Origin: Bacillota bacterium
GTDB lineage: Bacteria > Bacillota > Clostridia > Lachnospirales > Lachnospiraceae
Reading direction: 5' to 3'
Assembly: GCA_023450835.1 (NCBI GenBank)
Contig: JAEXGM010000036.1
Coordinates: 1-57,742 of the forward strand
Length of the DNA stretch: 57,742 nucleotides
This document shows, in pieces, positions 8,521 through 16,619 of the stretch. The notes under the pieces were generated by a model. It did no database searches, was not told where the DNA came from, and saw nothing but the letters and a program-made list of their open reading frames with translations. Numbering within the stretch: position 1 is the stretch's first letter; every line of letters begins with the position of its first letter. A program made the translations under genes and the position numbers.

Positions 8521-11500
8521 CTATTGAAACTGCAATGTAACCGTGAAGGAGATATCTTCTTCCTTCAACTGATATTTTTCAGAAAGTGCGGGCCCGCAGG
8601 AATTAGAGCCAATGCCGCTCATCTTATAATCCAGGCAAAGGACTGTCGCCTCTGTCTTTTCAAGCTCATAATTGTGTGCTTTCGCCGTAAGCTCTTCCTG
8701 TGTGTAGTTACTTGCCTGGAAAGAGAAGGGCGCTTTCGCCGTCACATGTATAGGGGTCCCAAGAGAAGAATACAGGGTTACTTCCTCGCAGCCATAATGA
8801 CTGGAATTCTCCTGTGGTTTAATAGTATCCACATACATATCCGATACCTTCTGTTCAAATCTTCCGTACCAGGCAGAGCGGCGCTTATCCACATAGCTCT
8901 CTCCCGGTCCATAACCTAAGTAATTCACTGTGTCATATTTTTTAGGAAGGAATAAGCGCAGGCCGAAACGGGGCAGAAAGGGAAGTTCTTTATTTCTCTT
9001 ACCGTCCATCTGTACCGTAATGGTCCCATCTGCTCCGATGAACCAGGTTACCTCCAGGTCTATGATATGCTGTATCTGAATAGCTGTAATAGCCAGTCTG
9101 CAATAAATAGCCGTAACACCATTCTCCCTGGATACTTTGGTTTCATACACTCTGGGGAAGGCTCTGTCATAGCGGGCCTCCTGCCAGGTATTACGGATAT
9201 TCCGGTCATTGTCTGTGGGTGCTCTCCAGATATTGAATTCCAAAGGCCTTTCTAATAGGGACTGGTTGTTAATTACCAAGCTTTCAAAGTTTCCATGCAG
9301 TCTGTCAAAGCAATACTTAAAGTTCTCACCGGCAATAATAATTTCTGTTGTATTTTCCTCAATAATTACAGAATCCTCTGTTTTCCCGGCTGCCTTGGTT
9401 CCGTCTCCTGCTGCCGCAAAAGGAAGCGTTCTTTCTTTCAGGAACAACTGGTCAAAGCCAAGTTCATGTCCGATGGCTGTAAGCGGCCTTTCTGCCTCCT
9501 GAAGATATCTTAACTTAACAGTAACTCCGCTCTCACTGCTCTTACCCTGTAAATATTCTGCATTAAACGGTAATTTCACGACAGTTTTTTCATGAGGCGC
9601 CAAATCCGGTGCCCCCAGATTACAGGTCTCTATTACTTCTCCGTCAATAAGAAGTTCTGCCTCTATCTTTAAATAGTCTTTCAGATTAGTAAAATCCAGT
9701 TTATTTGTAAGCTCTACGGTAAACCAATCTTGGTTTACCGGCCCGTCTTTGCTGATCAAGACGGCACGTACCGGGCGGATTACATTCTTATATTCTGCCA
9801 GCGCAGGGTGGGGTATGCGGTCGGGGGACACCATACCATCTACACAGAAGTTTCCGTCATGAGGATATTCTCCGGAATCTCCGCCGTAATGGAAGACTTT
9901 ACGTCCATCTGTAGTAATTCCGCGGTAAATGGCATGATCACACCATTCCCACACGAAACCGCCCACAAAACGTTCTTCTTCATAAATACAGTCAAAATAA
10001 TCCTCAATATCTCCCGGTCCGTTGCCCATGGCATGAACAAATTCGCACAGCATATAGGGCTTCGGCTTGGAAGCCAGATATTCCTTTATACTCGGAACGG
10101 AAGCATACATATTACTGAAGATATCTAACATGGAAGTATCGTTGATATGTCCGCCGGACTGGCTGACACTTCCTTCATAATGCAATAATCTGGTAGGGTC
10201 GTATTCTTTTATCCAACGGCCTGTATCTTCAAAAGCCTTACTGTAACCGGCTTCATTTCCCATAGACCAGATTACAACACTAGCATTGTTCTTATCCCGG
10301 ATAACATTTCTCTGATTGCGGTCTAAGATAGCTCCTGCAAACATCTCTCTCTGAACCAGGTCACCATAGGTCTCCCAGCCGCCGCCGTAAAAGCAAGTGG
10401 CACCATGGGCTTCCAGGTCACTCTCTCCCACCACATAAAAACCGTATTCACTGCAAAGCATGGTAAACCAGGGCGCATTGGGGTAATGGCTGGTACGGAT
10501 AGCGTTAATATTGGCCTCTTTCATGAGTTTTAAGTCCTTTAAGGCCTGCTCTTTACTGATGGTATAACCGGTAAAGGGGTCGCTGTCATGGCGGTTCACT
10601 CCTTTAAACTTTACCTTTACACCATTGATATGAATGACATCCTTTATTACTTCAATGGTACGGATACCTACCTTCTGGTAAATTACTTCCTCTGCCGTAC
10701 TGATAGTTAAGGTATACAGATAAGGCGTTTCCGCACTCCAAAGCCTGGGTTCTGCCAGATTTATTACAAGCCTTGAATTTTCTGCACTTCCTTCTGCTAT
10801 TAATTTCCCGTCGGCGTCTTTCAAATTGCAGGTAACCGGCACTTCTTCACCGCTGAACTCAAAATCCACCTGTATTTCCGCTTTGGTATAATTGTCTGTC
10901 AGCAGGGTCTTAACAAAGAAATCCCGGATATGGTTTACAGGACGGCTGATAAGATATACATCACGGAATATTCCTGTCATACGGAATTTGTCCTGGTCCT
11001 CTAAATAACTTCCGTCACACCATTTCAGCACTACGACCGTAATATCATTTTCTCCTGCCTTTAGATAGGAGGTGATATCAAATTCACTGGTGGAATGGGA
11101 TACCTGACTGTATCCAGCTAAAGTTTTGTTTATATATACATAAAAGCAGGAATCCACTCCTTCAAAATCCAGGTAGTGCTGCACCCTTTCCGTCTCTTGT
11201 CCCAATAGGAAACTGCGATGATAAACACAGGTGGGATTATCCAAGGGAACAAAGGGAGGATCATAGGGAAAAGGAAAATTGACATTGGTATATTGATGAT
11301 GGTCATATCCATGCATCTGTATGCAGCTCGGTACAGGAATGGAATCATAGCCTTTATATGTATAATCCTCTCTTGTAAAATCTTCCACTACAAAAGGATT
11401 ATCATAATACCGGAAATCCCAATCTCCATTTAACAATTGTATACGGGAGCTATTTTGAACTTCACCTGGAGCATAGGGGATATAGTAACTGCGGTTTTCT

Positions 11501-11568
11501 TCACAGCCTGTATGAAGAACAGAAGTATCTTCGTAAAAAGCAGGTAATTTTAATTCTGACTTTAACAT
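8521..11568 (-). CDS. lacZ: Beta-galactosidase, GH2 (LacZ type)
   Basis: Cytoplasmic enzyme of 1015 aa hydrolysing terminal beta-galactosides, close to the 1023 aa of E. coli LacZ. Domains in order: N-terminal jelly-roll (about 40-215), Ig-like domain, TIM barrel with VNRHDSDPFTGYT and VVIWSMGNEAGYS (acid/base Glu), YMLCEFVHAMGNGPG (nucleophile Glu), then the second Ig-like domain and the C-terminal small-chain domain (GPGESYVDKRRSAWYG). The start ATG (MLKSELKLP) has AAAGGA upstream; the frame stays open 126 nt further but without support. Divergent from an AraC regulator, which probably controls it. No transporter is adjacent, so galactosides likely enter through other systems. Confidence 0.95.
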   Translation of the reverse strand: MLKSELKLPAFYEDTSVLHTGCEENRSYYIPYAPGEVQNSSRIQLLNGDWDFRYYDNPFVVEDFTREDYTYKGYDSIPVPSCIQMHGYDHHQYTNVNFPFPYDPPFVPLDNPTCVYHRSFLLGQETERVQHYLDFEGVDSCFYVYINKTLAGYSQVSHSTSEFDITSYLKAGENDITVVVLKWCDGSYLEDQDKFRMTGIFRDVYLISRPVNHIRDFFVKTLLTDNYTKAEIQVDFEFSGEEVPVTCNLKDADGKLIAEGSAENSRLVINLAEPRLWSAETPYLYTLTISTAEEVIYQKVGIRTIEVIKDVIHINGVKVKFKGVNRHDSDPFTGYTISKEQALKDLKLMKEANINAIRTSHYPNAPWFTMLCSEYGFYVVGESDLEAHGATCFYGGGWETYGDLVQREMFAGAILDRNQRNVIRDKNNASVVIWSMGNEAGYSKAFEDTGRWIKEYDPTRLLHYEGSVSQSGGHINDTSMLDIFSNMYASVPSIKEYLASKPKPYMLCEFVHAMGNGPGDIEDYFDCIYEEERFVGGFVWEWCDHAIYRGITTDGRKVFHYGGDSGEYPHDGNFCVDGMVSPDRIPHPALAEYKNVIRPVRAVLISKDGPVNQDWFTVELTNKLDFTNLKDYLKIEAELLIDGEVIETCNLGAPDLAPHEKTVVKLPFNAEYLQGKSSESGVTVKLRYLQEAERPLTAIGHELGFDQLFLKERTLPFAAAGDGTKAAGKTEDSVIIEENTTEIIIAGENFKYCFDRLHGNFESLVINNQSLLERPLEFNIWRAPTDNDRNIRNTWQEARYDRAFPRVYETKVSRENGVTAIYCRLAITAIQIQHIIDLEVTWFIGADGTITVQMDGKRNKELPFLPRFGLRLFLPKKYDTVNYLGYGPGESYVDKRRSAWYGRFEQKVSDMYVDTIKPQENSSHYGCEEVTLYSSLGTPIHVTAKAPFSFQASNYTQEELTAKAHNYELEKTEATVLCLDYKMSGIGSNSCGPALSEKYQLKEEDISFTVTLQFQ

Positions 11569-11793
11569 ATGTATTCCTTTCATCAGCATAAAATTTATTT
11601 TTCTTTTTCTGTTATACCAAAATTCTCTCAATATTTCCATACATAAAGTTGATATCTGCATGCACAAAGTTTTCATTTTCATTTTGACATCCATTTAAAA
11701 TTATTATAGAATATGGATAAGATAATTTATATATAATTTGGTGTCATAAGGGTTTATCAAGAGGAGAATTTATCTTCCCAGAAAGAGGTTTTT
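11569..11793. promoter_or_regulatory. Divergent lacZ / araC-family promoter region
   Basis: 225 bp between the two starts. A TATAAT lies on the minus strand at 11703-11708 (seen as ATTATA) but without a good -35, which fits an activator-dependent lacZ promoter. The exact regulator sites are not identified. Confidence 0.45.
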
Positions 11794-12645
11794 ATGCTTA
11801 CCGTAGTAGGATATTATGATTGGCAGTCTGACGAAAAATCCGTATCGGATCAGGATTTTTTCGTTCATTGCTGCGGCAGATACCGCCTGGTCCATAAAGA
11901 AAAATTTCAGACAGAAAGGCCAAGTGGTGCCGCTAACTACCAGCTTATCTATCTGGCAGACGGAAAGGCTCACTTTAAGATTAATGGTAAAGTTCAGATA
12001 TTAGAAAAGGGGAGCTGTGTTCTTTTTCATCCCGGGGAGCCCCAGTTCTATTATTACTATCTGGAGGAGCATCCGGATATCTATTGGGTCCACTTCTCCT
12101 GTAATACGAATAACTTATTTTTATCTCAGACCGGATGGGGAAAGGAAAATATCTATCAGGTTGGCGTACACAATAGTTATATCCATCTCTTCGACGGAAT
12201 TATTCAGGAATTGCAGCTAAAACAACCGCTCTGCGAGGAGCAGCTTAAGCTGATGATGCAGCAATTACTGTTGAGAATGGGCAGAAACCGCATAAAGGCG
12301 GACAAAGTCTTTGAGAATTACAACCGAGAAGTGGAAGAAGCACTTCGTATCTTTCATCTTTCCTCCGAACAGGACTTTACTATCAAGAAATTTACAAAAG
12401 AGCGGGGACTTAATTACTACCGCTTCATTGACACCTTTACCAAGCAGGTGGGTATCTCGCCAAGGCAGTATATTATCAATATAAGAATGAGTACCGCCAA
12501 GGAACTGCTGACCAATCCGCTCTTTCAAGTCTCCGAGGTGGCACAGCTTACCGGCTATGACAACCCACTTTATTTTAGCAGACTCTTTAAAAAAGTCTGG
12601 GGAATATCACCTACGGAATTTCGGATGCAAAATGATAGAGGCTAG
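11794..12645 (+). CDS. AraC-family transcriptional regulator
   Basis: A 283-aa regulator. Residues about 15-150 form a cupin-like sugar-sensing domain (AANYQLIYLADGKAHFKING, then HPGEPQFYYYYLEEHPDIYWVHF). The last 100 residues hold two helix-turn-helix motifs ending in TGYDNPLYFSRLFKKVWGISPTEFR, the AraC signature. AAAGAGG precedes the ATG. It is divergent from lacZ over 225 bp, so it most likely activates lacZ on sensing a galactoside; that is inferred from position. A very strong hairpin follows the stop. Confidence 0.92.
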   Translation: MLTVVGYYDWQSDEKSVSDQDFFVHCCGRYRLVHKEKFQTERPSGAANYQLIYLADGKAHFKINGKVQILEKGSCVLFHPGEPQFYYYYLEEHPDIYWVHFSCNTNNLFLSQTGWGKENIYQVGVHNSYIHLFDGIIQELQLKQPLCEEQLKLMMQQLLLRMGRNRIKADKVFENYNREVEEALRIFHLSSEQDFTIKKFTKERGLNYYRFIDTFTKQVGISPRQYIINIRMSTAKELLTNPLFQVSEVAQLTGYDNPLYFSRLFKKVWGISPTEFRMQNDRG

Positions 12646-12661
12646 TCTTTCACAATGGGAC

Positions 12662-12738
12662 GGCAATATGCCCAAAGCAGAAAGACTCATGCGCTGGTTC
12701 CAAGGCGCATTCGTTCTTTCTGCTTTGGGCATATTGCC
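12662..12738. terminator. 77-bp near-perfect hairpin after the araC-family gene
   Basis: Arms of 24 bp (12662-12685 and 12715-12738) are perfectly complementary, and the loop itself contains ATGCGC/GCGCAT. It follows the regulator stop by 16 nt and precedes the convergent anti-sigma gene's stop. No strong U-run follows, so it may act as a roadblock or RNA-stabilising hairpin as much as a classical terminator. Confidence 0.7.
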
Positions 12739-12791
12739 TGTAAATATATTGTATTATTGAAACATGGCTTTTGATTCTCAAATAGTGCTGT

Positions 12792-14495
12792 TTATTTCTT
12801 ATCGTACCCTACAACTGTCCAGATACCGGTGCTGTCCTGTCTTACAAGCTGCTTTAGATATACTTTTGATACCGGTGACTTTTTGTTATCCACTTCAATG
12901 ATGATAGAACTTCCGGTATTCTTTATAATCTTAAAGTCCTCGTAAGGAATCGGGTAATCTCCGGTGATACCCTCCGGCTGTATTAAAAGGCTGGTAAATA
13001 CCTGTGCTACAAAGGCCGGGTCTAATTTCCAGGGCTGATGACCGGCATCTACCTCTTTTTGTGTCTGCTCTTCTGCTTTAATATCATAATCCACCTTTAC
13101 CTGAGGTGTACTTATATCTTCTTTAGGCAGGACGGCCTTTTCTCCTGTCAGCGCTTTGATAAAGACATTGATTTCATCGATGGAGCCGTTTCCAATTACC
13201 TGGTATTCCCTTCCGTTCTGATGCCAGGTGATACTGGTAATACCGGACTGCTCTCCAAAGCTTTCTGCTGTTATGCCCGTAACATTACTGTTAGCTTCCA
13301 CATCGGACATTGCCGCATCGGTTATGATTTCCGCTTTCATGGAACCGATGGAGCCGGTAACTGCTCCGCTGTTCTTTGCAGTTGAATCAATTCCTCTTTC
13401 TATGACAGCTACCTTATTATCCTGTCCTTCAAGTCCGTAATAAATCTTAATTGCCTTATCTTCTGTATTGGCTGAGATTTCAGTCATCTTATAGGAGGTG
13501 GCAGAGATATCCGGGAGTTCTGCCTCCAATCCTGAAAGTTCCTTTGCCTCTTCTATGGTAGCGCATATCTGCCAGTTATCTTCCCTATTTACAACATAGC
13601 CTTTTAGATCGCCATAGGTCAGATATTCTTCCGGTATACTCTTGGTATAATCAATATCATTATAACTTACCTCATAGGCAATGCCATTTACCAGGGCAGT
13701 CTGTTTCTTAAGAGGAATGCCGGTTTTTTCATCAATCCAGATACTATAGGTATCCCCGCCCTTTGGAGTAACTTTATAAAGAACTGCTTGCTGCCCGCTG
13801 ACGGTTGACTTCTCTCCTTCTGCTACCTCTGCGGCATCTTTCAGCTGCTGTACTTCTTTTCCTATTTCAAAGGTAAAGGAGTAATTATCCGGGAAAGCCG
13901 GATACAGGCTGATGTAATTATCCTCGGGTTTTAATTGCCATTTCTCTTTGTTGTTATTGGCAGTAATCAATCCCTCTTCTAATCCCTGTAATTCCTTTAC
14001 ATAATATCTGCCTTCCTTATCTGCCCAGACTTCTCTCACTGCCTGGATACTGCGCTCCCCGTCTCCGTTTATAGAGGTAATGGTCAACACACCGTGGTAA
14101 GCATTTGCTTTTTCATAAGCCTGCTCCATGGCATAGACAGGATTCGTACCGGTCAAATGGGAACCTTTAAGATAAAATACTCCCAGAAATACGGCTGCCG
14201 CCGCTGCCAATCCCCAGAATGCAGGAGCAAATCTTCTCCTTCTTACCACTATATTGCTGTTACCAGCCTTACCGGTCTTATCTGCTTCTCTTTCCTCTTT
14301 ATAAGCCTTCCACGTATTTTCCGATAACTGCTTCTCAAAACCATCCTCCGGATATACAGGGTCCTTTAAATTCTTCAAGGCTCTGATGGTATCAGTCAAT
14401 TCTTTTACTCCCTCTTCTGCCCATCCCTCCTTGCCGGGTACCTGCTCCTGATTTAATTTATCAATATAATCTGAAATAAACCTATCTTTTTTCAT
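12792..14495 (-). CDS. Membrane-anchored anti-sigma-like protein (DUF4367/LolA-like)
   Basis: Protein of about 567 aa immediately downstream of the ECF sigma gene. Layout: cytoplasmic N-terminal region of about 85 aa, a basic patch RRRRFAPAF, one membrane helix (WGLAAAAAVFLGVFYLKG), then a long outside part resembling LolA/RseB-like and DUF4367 domains (AYHGVLTITSINGDGERS, later GDTYSIWIDEKTGIPLKKQT). This is the arrangement of Firmicute anti-sigma factors. The start is uncertain: three in-frame ATGs (14528, 14507, 14495) fall inside repeat copy A, with GGAAAGGG just before the second. I use MKKDRFIS, the first residues outside the repeat. It probably sequesters the sigma factor until a cell-envelope signal. 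Confidence 0.75.
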   Translation of the reverse strand: MKKDRFISDYIDKLNQEQVPGKEGWAEEGVKELTDTIRALKNLKDPVYPEDGFEKQLSENTWKAYKEEREADKTGKAGNSNIVVRRRRFAPAFWGLAAAAAVFLGVFYLKGSHLTGTNPVYAMEQAYEKANAYHGVLTITSINGDGERSIQAVREVWADKEGRYYVKELQGLEEGLITANNNKEKWQLKPEDNYISLYPAFPDNYSFTFEIGKEVQQLKDAAEVAEGEKSTVSGQQAVLYKVTPKGGDTYSIWIDEKTGIPLKKQTALVNGIAYEVSYNDIDYTKSIPEEYLTYGDLKGYVVNREDNWQICATIEEAKELSGLEAELPDISATSYKMTEISANTEDKAIKIYYGLEGQDNKVAVIERGIDSTAKNSGAVTGSIGSMKAEIITDAAMSDVEANSNVTGITAESFGEQSGITSITWHQNGREYQVIGNGSIDEINVFIKALTGEKAVLPKEDISTPQVKVDYDIKAEEQTQKEVDAGHQPWKLDPAFVAQVFTSLLIQPEGITGDYPIPYEDFKIIKNTGSSIIIEVDNKKSPVSKVYLKQLVRQDSTGIWTVVGYDKK

Positions 14496-14503
14496 CTTAA
14501 TCA

Positions 14504-14632
14504 CCATACCCTTTCCAATACGCCTCATGTTTGCGCCGAGGATTTCGCAGGCACAAACATGTGTGTGAAAATTATCTTTTTAATTTTCACACTAACTCCT
14601 TTCGTGAATATCCAATCTTTGATTAGATATTC
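14504..14632 (-). repeat. X-Z-Y modular repeat, copy A (most complete)
   Basis: On the minus strand: module X (hairpin GAATATCTAATC/GATTGGATATTC then ACGAAAGGAG), module Z (TGTGAAAATTA/TAATTTTCACA), module Y (CATGTTTGTGC, loop CTGCGAAATCCTCG, GCGCAAACATG) and a tail GGCGTATTGGAAAGGG-TATGG. It fills the gap between the sigma factor stop and the anti-sigma start. See copies B, C, D and E. Confidence 0.8.
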
Positions 14633-14642
14633 CATTCCGCTT

Positions 14643-15191
14643 CTACCTTTCCCAGGCATTTGCCTTTAGAATCCCCGCCAGCTTCTCTAATGCCCGAAGC
14701 TGTATCACTCTTATATGGGATTCCTTTTTCTTTAGTATAGCGGCTGTTTCTTTCACGGAGTAACCCTTTAATATCCTAAGTTCAATTACACGCCTCTGGT
14801 CTTCTTTCAGGTTCTCCAAAGCTTCCTTTAAAGTCTGCCTTTGTTCCGAAGTCTTCGTAAAATCCTCTTCCATCGCCGCCAAATCAAGTTCTTCTATATC
14901 AACGCTTACCGGCTCTTTTTTCTGTTTTCTCCATTCATCTCTGATCAGATTCAACGCAATAGCTTTTAGATAAGCACTGTAATTTTCTATTACCGCATAT
15001 TCATTTCTTAAATAAACCATTGCTTTTGCATAGGTTTCCTGGGTGATATCCTCTGCCTCTTCCCTGTTACCGACCTTGTAATAGATAAATCGGTATACCT
15101 CCCGCCAGGTATCCATGCACAGCTTTTCTATCCATTTTTTTAATTCTTCCTCTGTACCAGAACTATCCATGACGTACTTTGATCTTTCCAT
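14643..15191 (-). CDS. ECF-family RNA polymerase sigma factor
   Basis: Sigma-70 family ECF factor of 182 aa. Region 2 contains REVYRFIYYKVGNREEAEDI followed by TQETYAKAM; region 4 contains LKEDQRRVIELRILKGYS and the helix-turn-helix VKETAAILKKKESHIRVIQL. The start ATG has GGGAGGG six nt before. The neighbouring gene encodes its likely anti-sigma factor. A near-consensus ECF promoter (15224-15252) lies just upstream, indicating autoregulation. The target regulon is unknown; an envelope-stress role is inferred from the promoter type. Confidence 0.93.
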   Translation of the reverse strand: MERSKYVMDSSGTEEELKKWIEKLCMDTWREVYRFIYYKVGNREEAEDITQETYAKAMVYLRNEYAVIENYSAYLKAIALNLIRDEWRKQKKEPVSVDIEELDLAAMEEDFTKTSEQRQTLKEALENLKEDQRRVIELRILKGYSVKETAAILKKKESHIRVIQLRALEKLAGILKANAWER

Positions 15192-15223
15192 TTCTTCCCT
15201 CCCTTTTTATCTCTTCATAAGTA

Positions 15224-15252
15224 TAGACGAAAAAAACATACAAAACGTTACA
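15224..15252 (-). promoter_or_regulatory. ECF-type autoregulatory promoter of the sigma gene
   Basis: On the minus strand TGTAAC (15247-15252), 17 nt, then CGTCTA (15224-15229). This matches the Bacillus sigma-M/X/V class consensus. It lies 33 nt upstream of the start codon, and its -35 sits within the preceding terminator hairpin. Confidence 0.7.
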
Positions 15253-15278
15253 CTTTATTCACGTTTTGTATGTTTTTT
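15231..15278 (-). terminator. Terminator downstream of the M23 peptidase gene
   Basis: A perfect 18-bp stem (15231-15248 with 15261-15278), 12-nt loop, ending on the minus strand in a run of seven T. It separates M23 transcription from the sigma operon and overlaps the ECF promoter. Confidence 0.85.
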
Positions 15279-15283
15279 ATTTT

Positions 15284-15380
15284 AACCCCTTTTGTGAATA
15301 TCAAATCTTCGATTTGATATTACTGCCCTTTTCAACGTGCCTCATGTTTGCGCCGAGGATTTCGCATGCACAAACATGTG
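15284..15380 (-). repeat. X-Z-Y modular repeat, copy B (order Y then X)
   Basis: Starts two nt after the M23 stop codon. Minus-strand order: Y (CATGTTTGTGC, loop ATGCGAAATCCTCG, GCGCAAACATG), tail GTTGAAAAGGGC, then X (ATATCAAATC/GATTTGATAT and TTCACAAAAGGGG). Z is absent. The order differs from copy A, as if cut at a different point of a tandem array. Confidence 0.75.
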
Positions 15381-15382
15381 CG

Positions 15383-16540
15383 CTATTCTCCAGTTCCTTC
15401 AATGGAATCTCCCGTATCTTCATCGGTGTTATGAGGCGTTATATTGGTATTTCCCTTATTTTTCTCAAATTCCTCTGCTGCCGGGTCCTTTATATTAATA
15501 ATCCGTTTCCACTCCTTGGAGTCTGCAACCTTGGCAGTTTCCGAGCGGTTTCGGTACAGGAACTGTACGATTTCATAGCAGTCCACCCAGATTTCATTAT
15601 TCCCCTCTTTCTGGGATTCATCAAAAATCAGCTGCAAGCCAAAATGCAGGTGGGGTGTGTCGATATTATTGACATTCTCCGTAGTGCTGTAACCGGTCCG
15701 CCCCAGATATCCGATGACGTCTCCGGCCTGAACGATGCTTCCTACTGCCAGCTCTTTATTATAAGGATAATTCTTTCTAAGGTGGGCGTAATAATAGTAA
15801 CGCTTTCCGTCAAAGCTTCTGATACCGATTCGCCAGCCTCCATACCGGTTCCAGCCAAGGGCTTCCACATATCCGGATTCTACCGCAATTACCGGTGTTC
15901 CTACCTGGCCCATCATGTCATGTCCCAAATGTTTTCTTTTATAGCCATAGGTTCTGGATACTCCGAAATCATCAAAATCACTGTACGGAAAATATTTTGC
16001 AAGAGGCAGGTAAGCCTTCAAGCCATACTTCTTTACCCATATTGTTTTCTGTGCATCATTGGGGTCCGGCACTTCTTCCTCATATTCTCCAACCATGCCT
16101 CCAAGCACCGCAGAATAGGCTTCCAGATAATAAGAATAGTATTTCAAATCACTTGTCAGAGCTCCCATGGTAGTCTCGCCGCTTTCCAATTTTTCAGCAA
16201 GGCCGGTAAGGTCTTTCTCCTTATATCTTGAAAAGTCTCCGCCGTAGCGGGTGCCAAGATATGCTAAGAGTTCTATCCAGTTTAACTTGACAGTTTGCGT
16301 TTGAGACGCAATATCCAAATCGCAGGCTTTCCCCATAGCCTCTGAACAGACATCAAAATCCACCCATTTTATGTATTTCTTTTCTGAATCCCCCGAACTT
16401 GCCGTAAGAAAACGCGGCAGAAAGGTTTCCTTCATAAATTTTTTAATACCGCCGCTGTTGTTGCTGCCAAATACAATAATACAAATGGCTGCCAGCACCA
16501 GCACGGCTTCTATGATTATCCCACGCTTTAACCTATTCAT
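15383..16540 (-). CDS. M23-family peptidase (LytM-like), membrane anchored
   Basis: Zinc endopeptidase of 385 aa acting on peptidoglycan cross-bridges outside the cell. An N-terminal anchor (GIIIEAVLVLAAICIIVFG) is followed by a middle helical region. The LytM domain has KHLGHDMMGQVGTPVIAV (metal ligands His and Asp), YYYYAHL and DTPHLHFGLQ. The C-terminus (ENTGDSIEGTGE region) is polar and ends against repeat copy B. The start ATG of MNRLKRG has GAGGG ten nt upstream; earlier in-frame ATGs lack one. The fold is certain; germination, sporulation or wall-growth roles cannot be separated from sequence alone. Confidence 0.88.
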   Translation of the reverse strand: MNRLKRGIIIEAVLVLAAICIIVFGSNNSGGIKKFMKETFLPRFLTASSGDSEKKYIKWVDFDVCSEAMGKACDLDIASQTQTVKLNWIELLAYLGTRYGGDFSRYKEKDLTGLAEKLESGETTMGALTSDLKYYSYYLEAYSAVLGGMVGEYEEEVPDPNDAQKTIWVKKYGLKAYLPLAKYFPYSDFDDFGVSRTYGYKRKHLGHDMMGQVGTPVIAVESGYVEALGWNRYGGWRIGIRSFDGKRYYYYAHLRKNYPYNKELAVGSIVQAGDVIGYLGRTGYSTTENVNNIDTPHLHFGLQLIFDESQKEGNNEIWVDCYEIVQFLYRNRSETAKVADSKEWKRIINIKDPAAEEFEKNKGNTNITPHNTDEDTGDSIEGTGE

Positions 16541-16619
16541 AAAAAGAAAGCCCTCATCCATAAACTGTAGTAACATTTTATGTCATGAGGGGATTTCTTA
16601 GCACTGATTATCCAATTTT

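Noticed and set aside
15266..16231. Long plus-strand open frame (321 codons) opposite the M23 gene
   Set aside because: It is antisense to a complete M23 peptidase, has no ribosome site, and its peptide has no recognisable domain.
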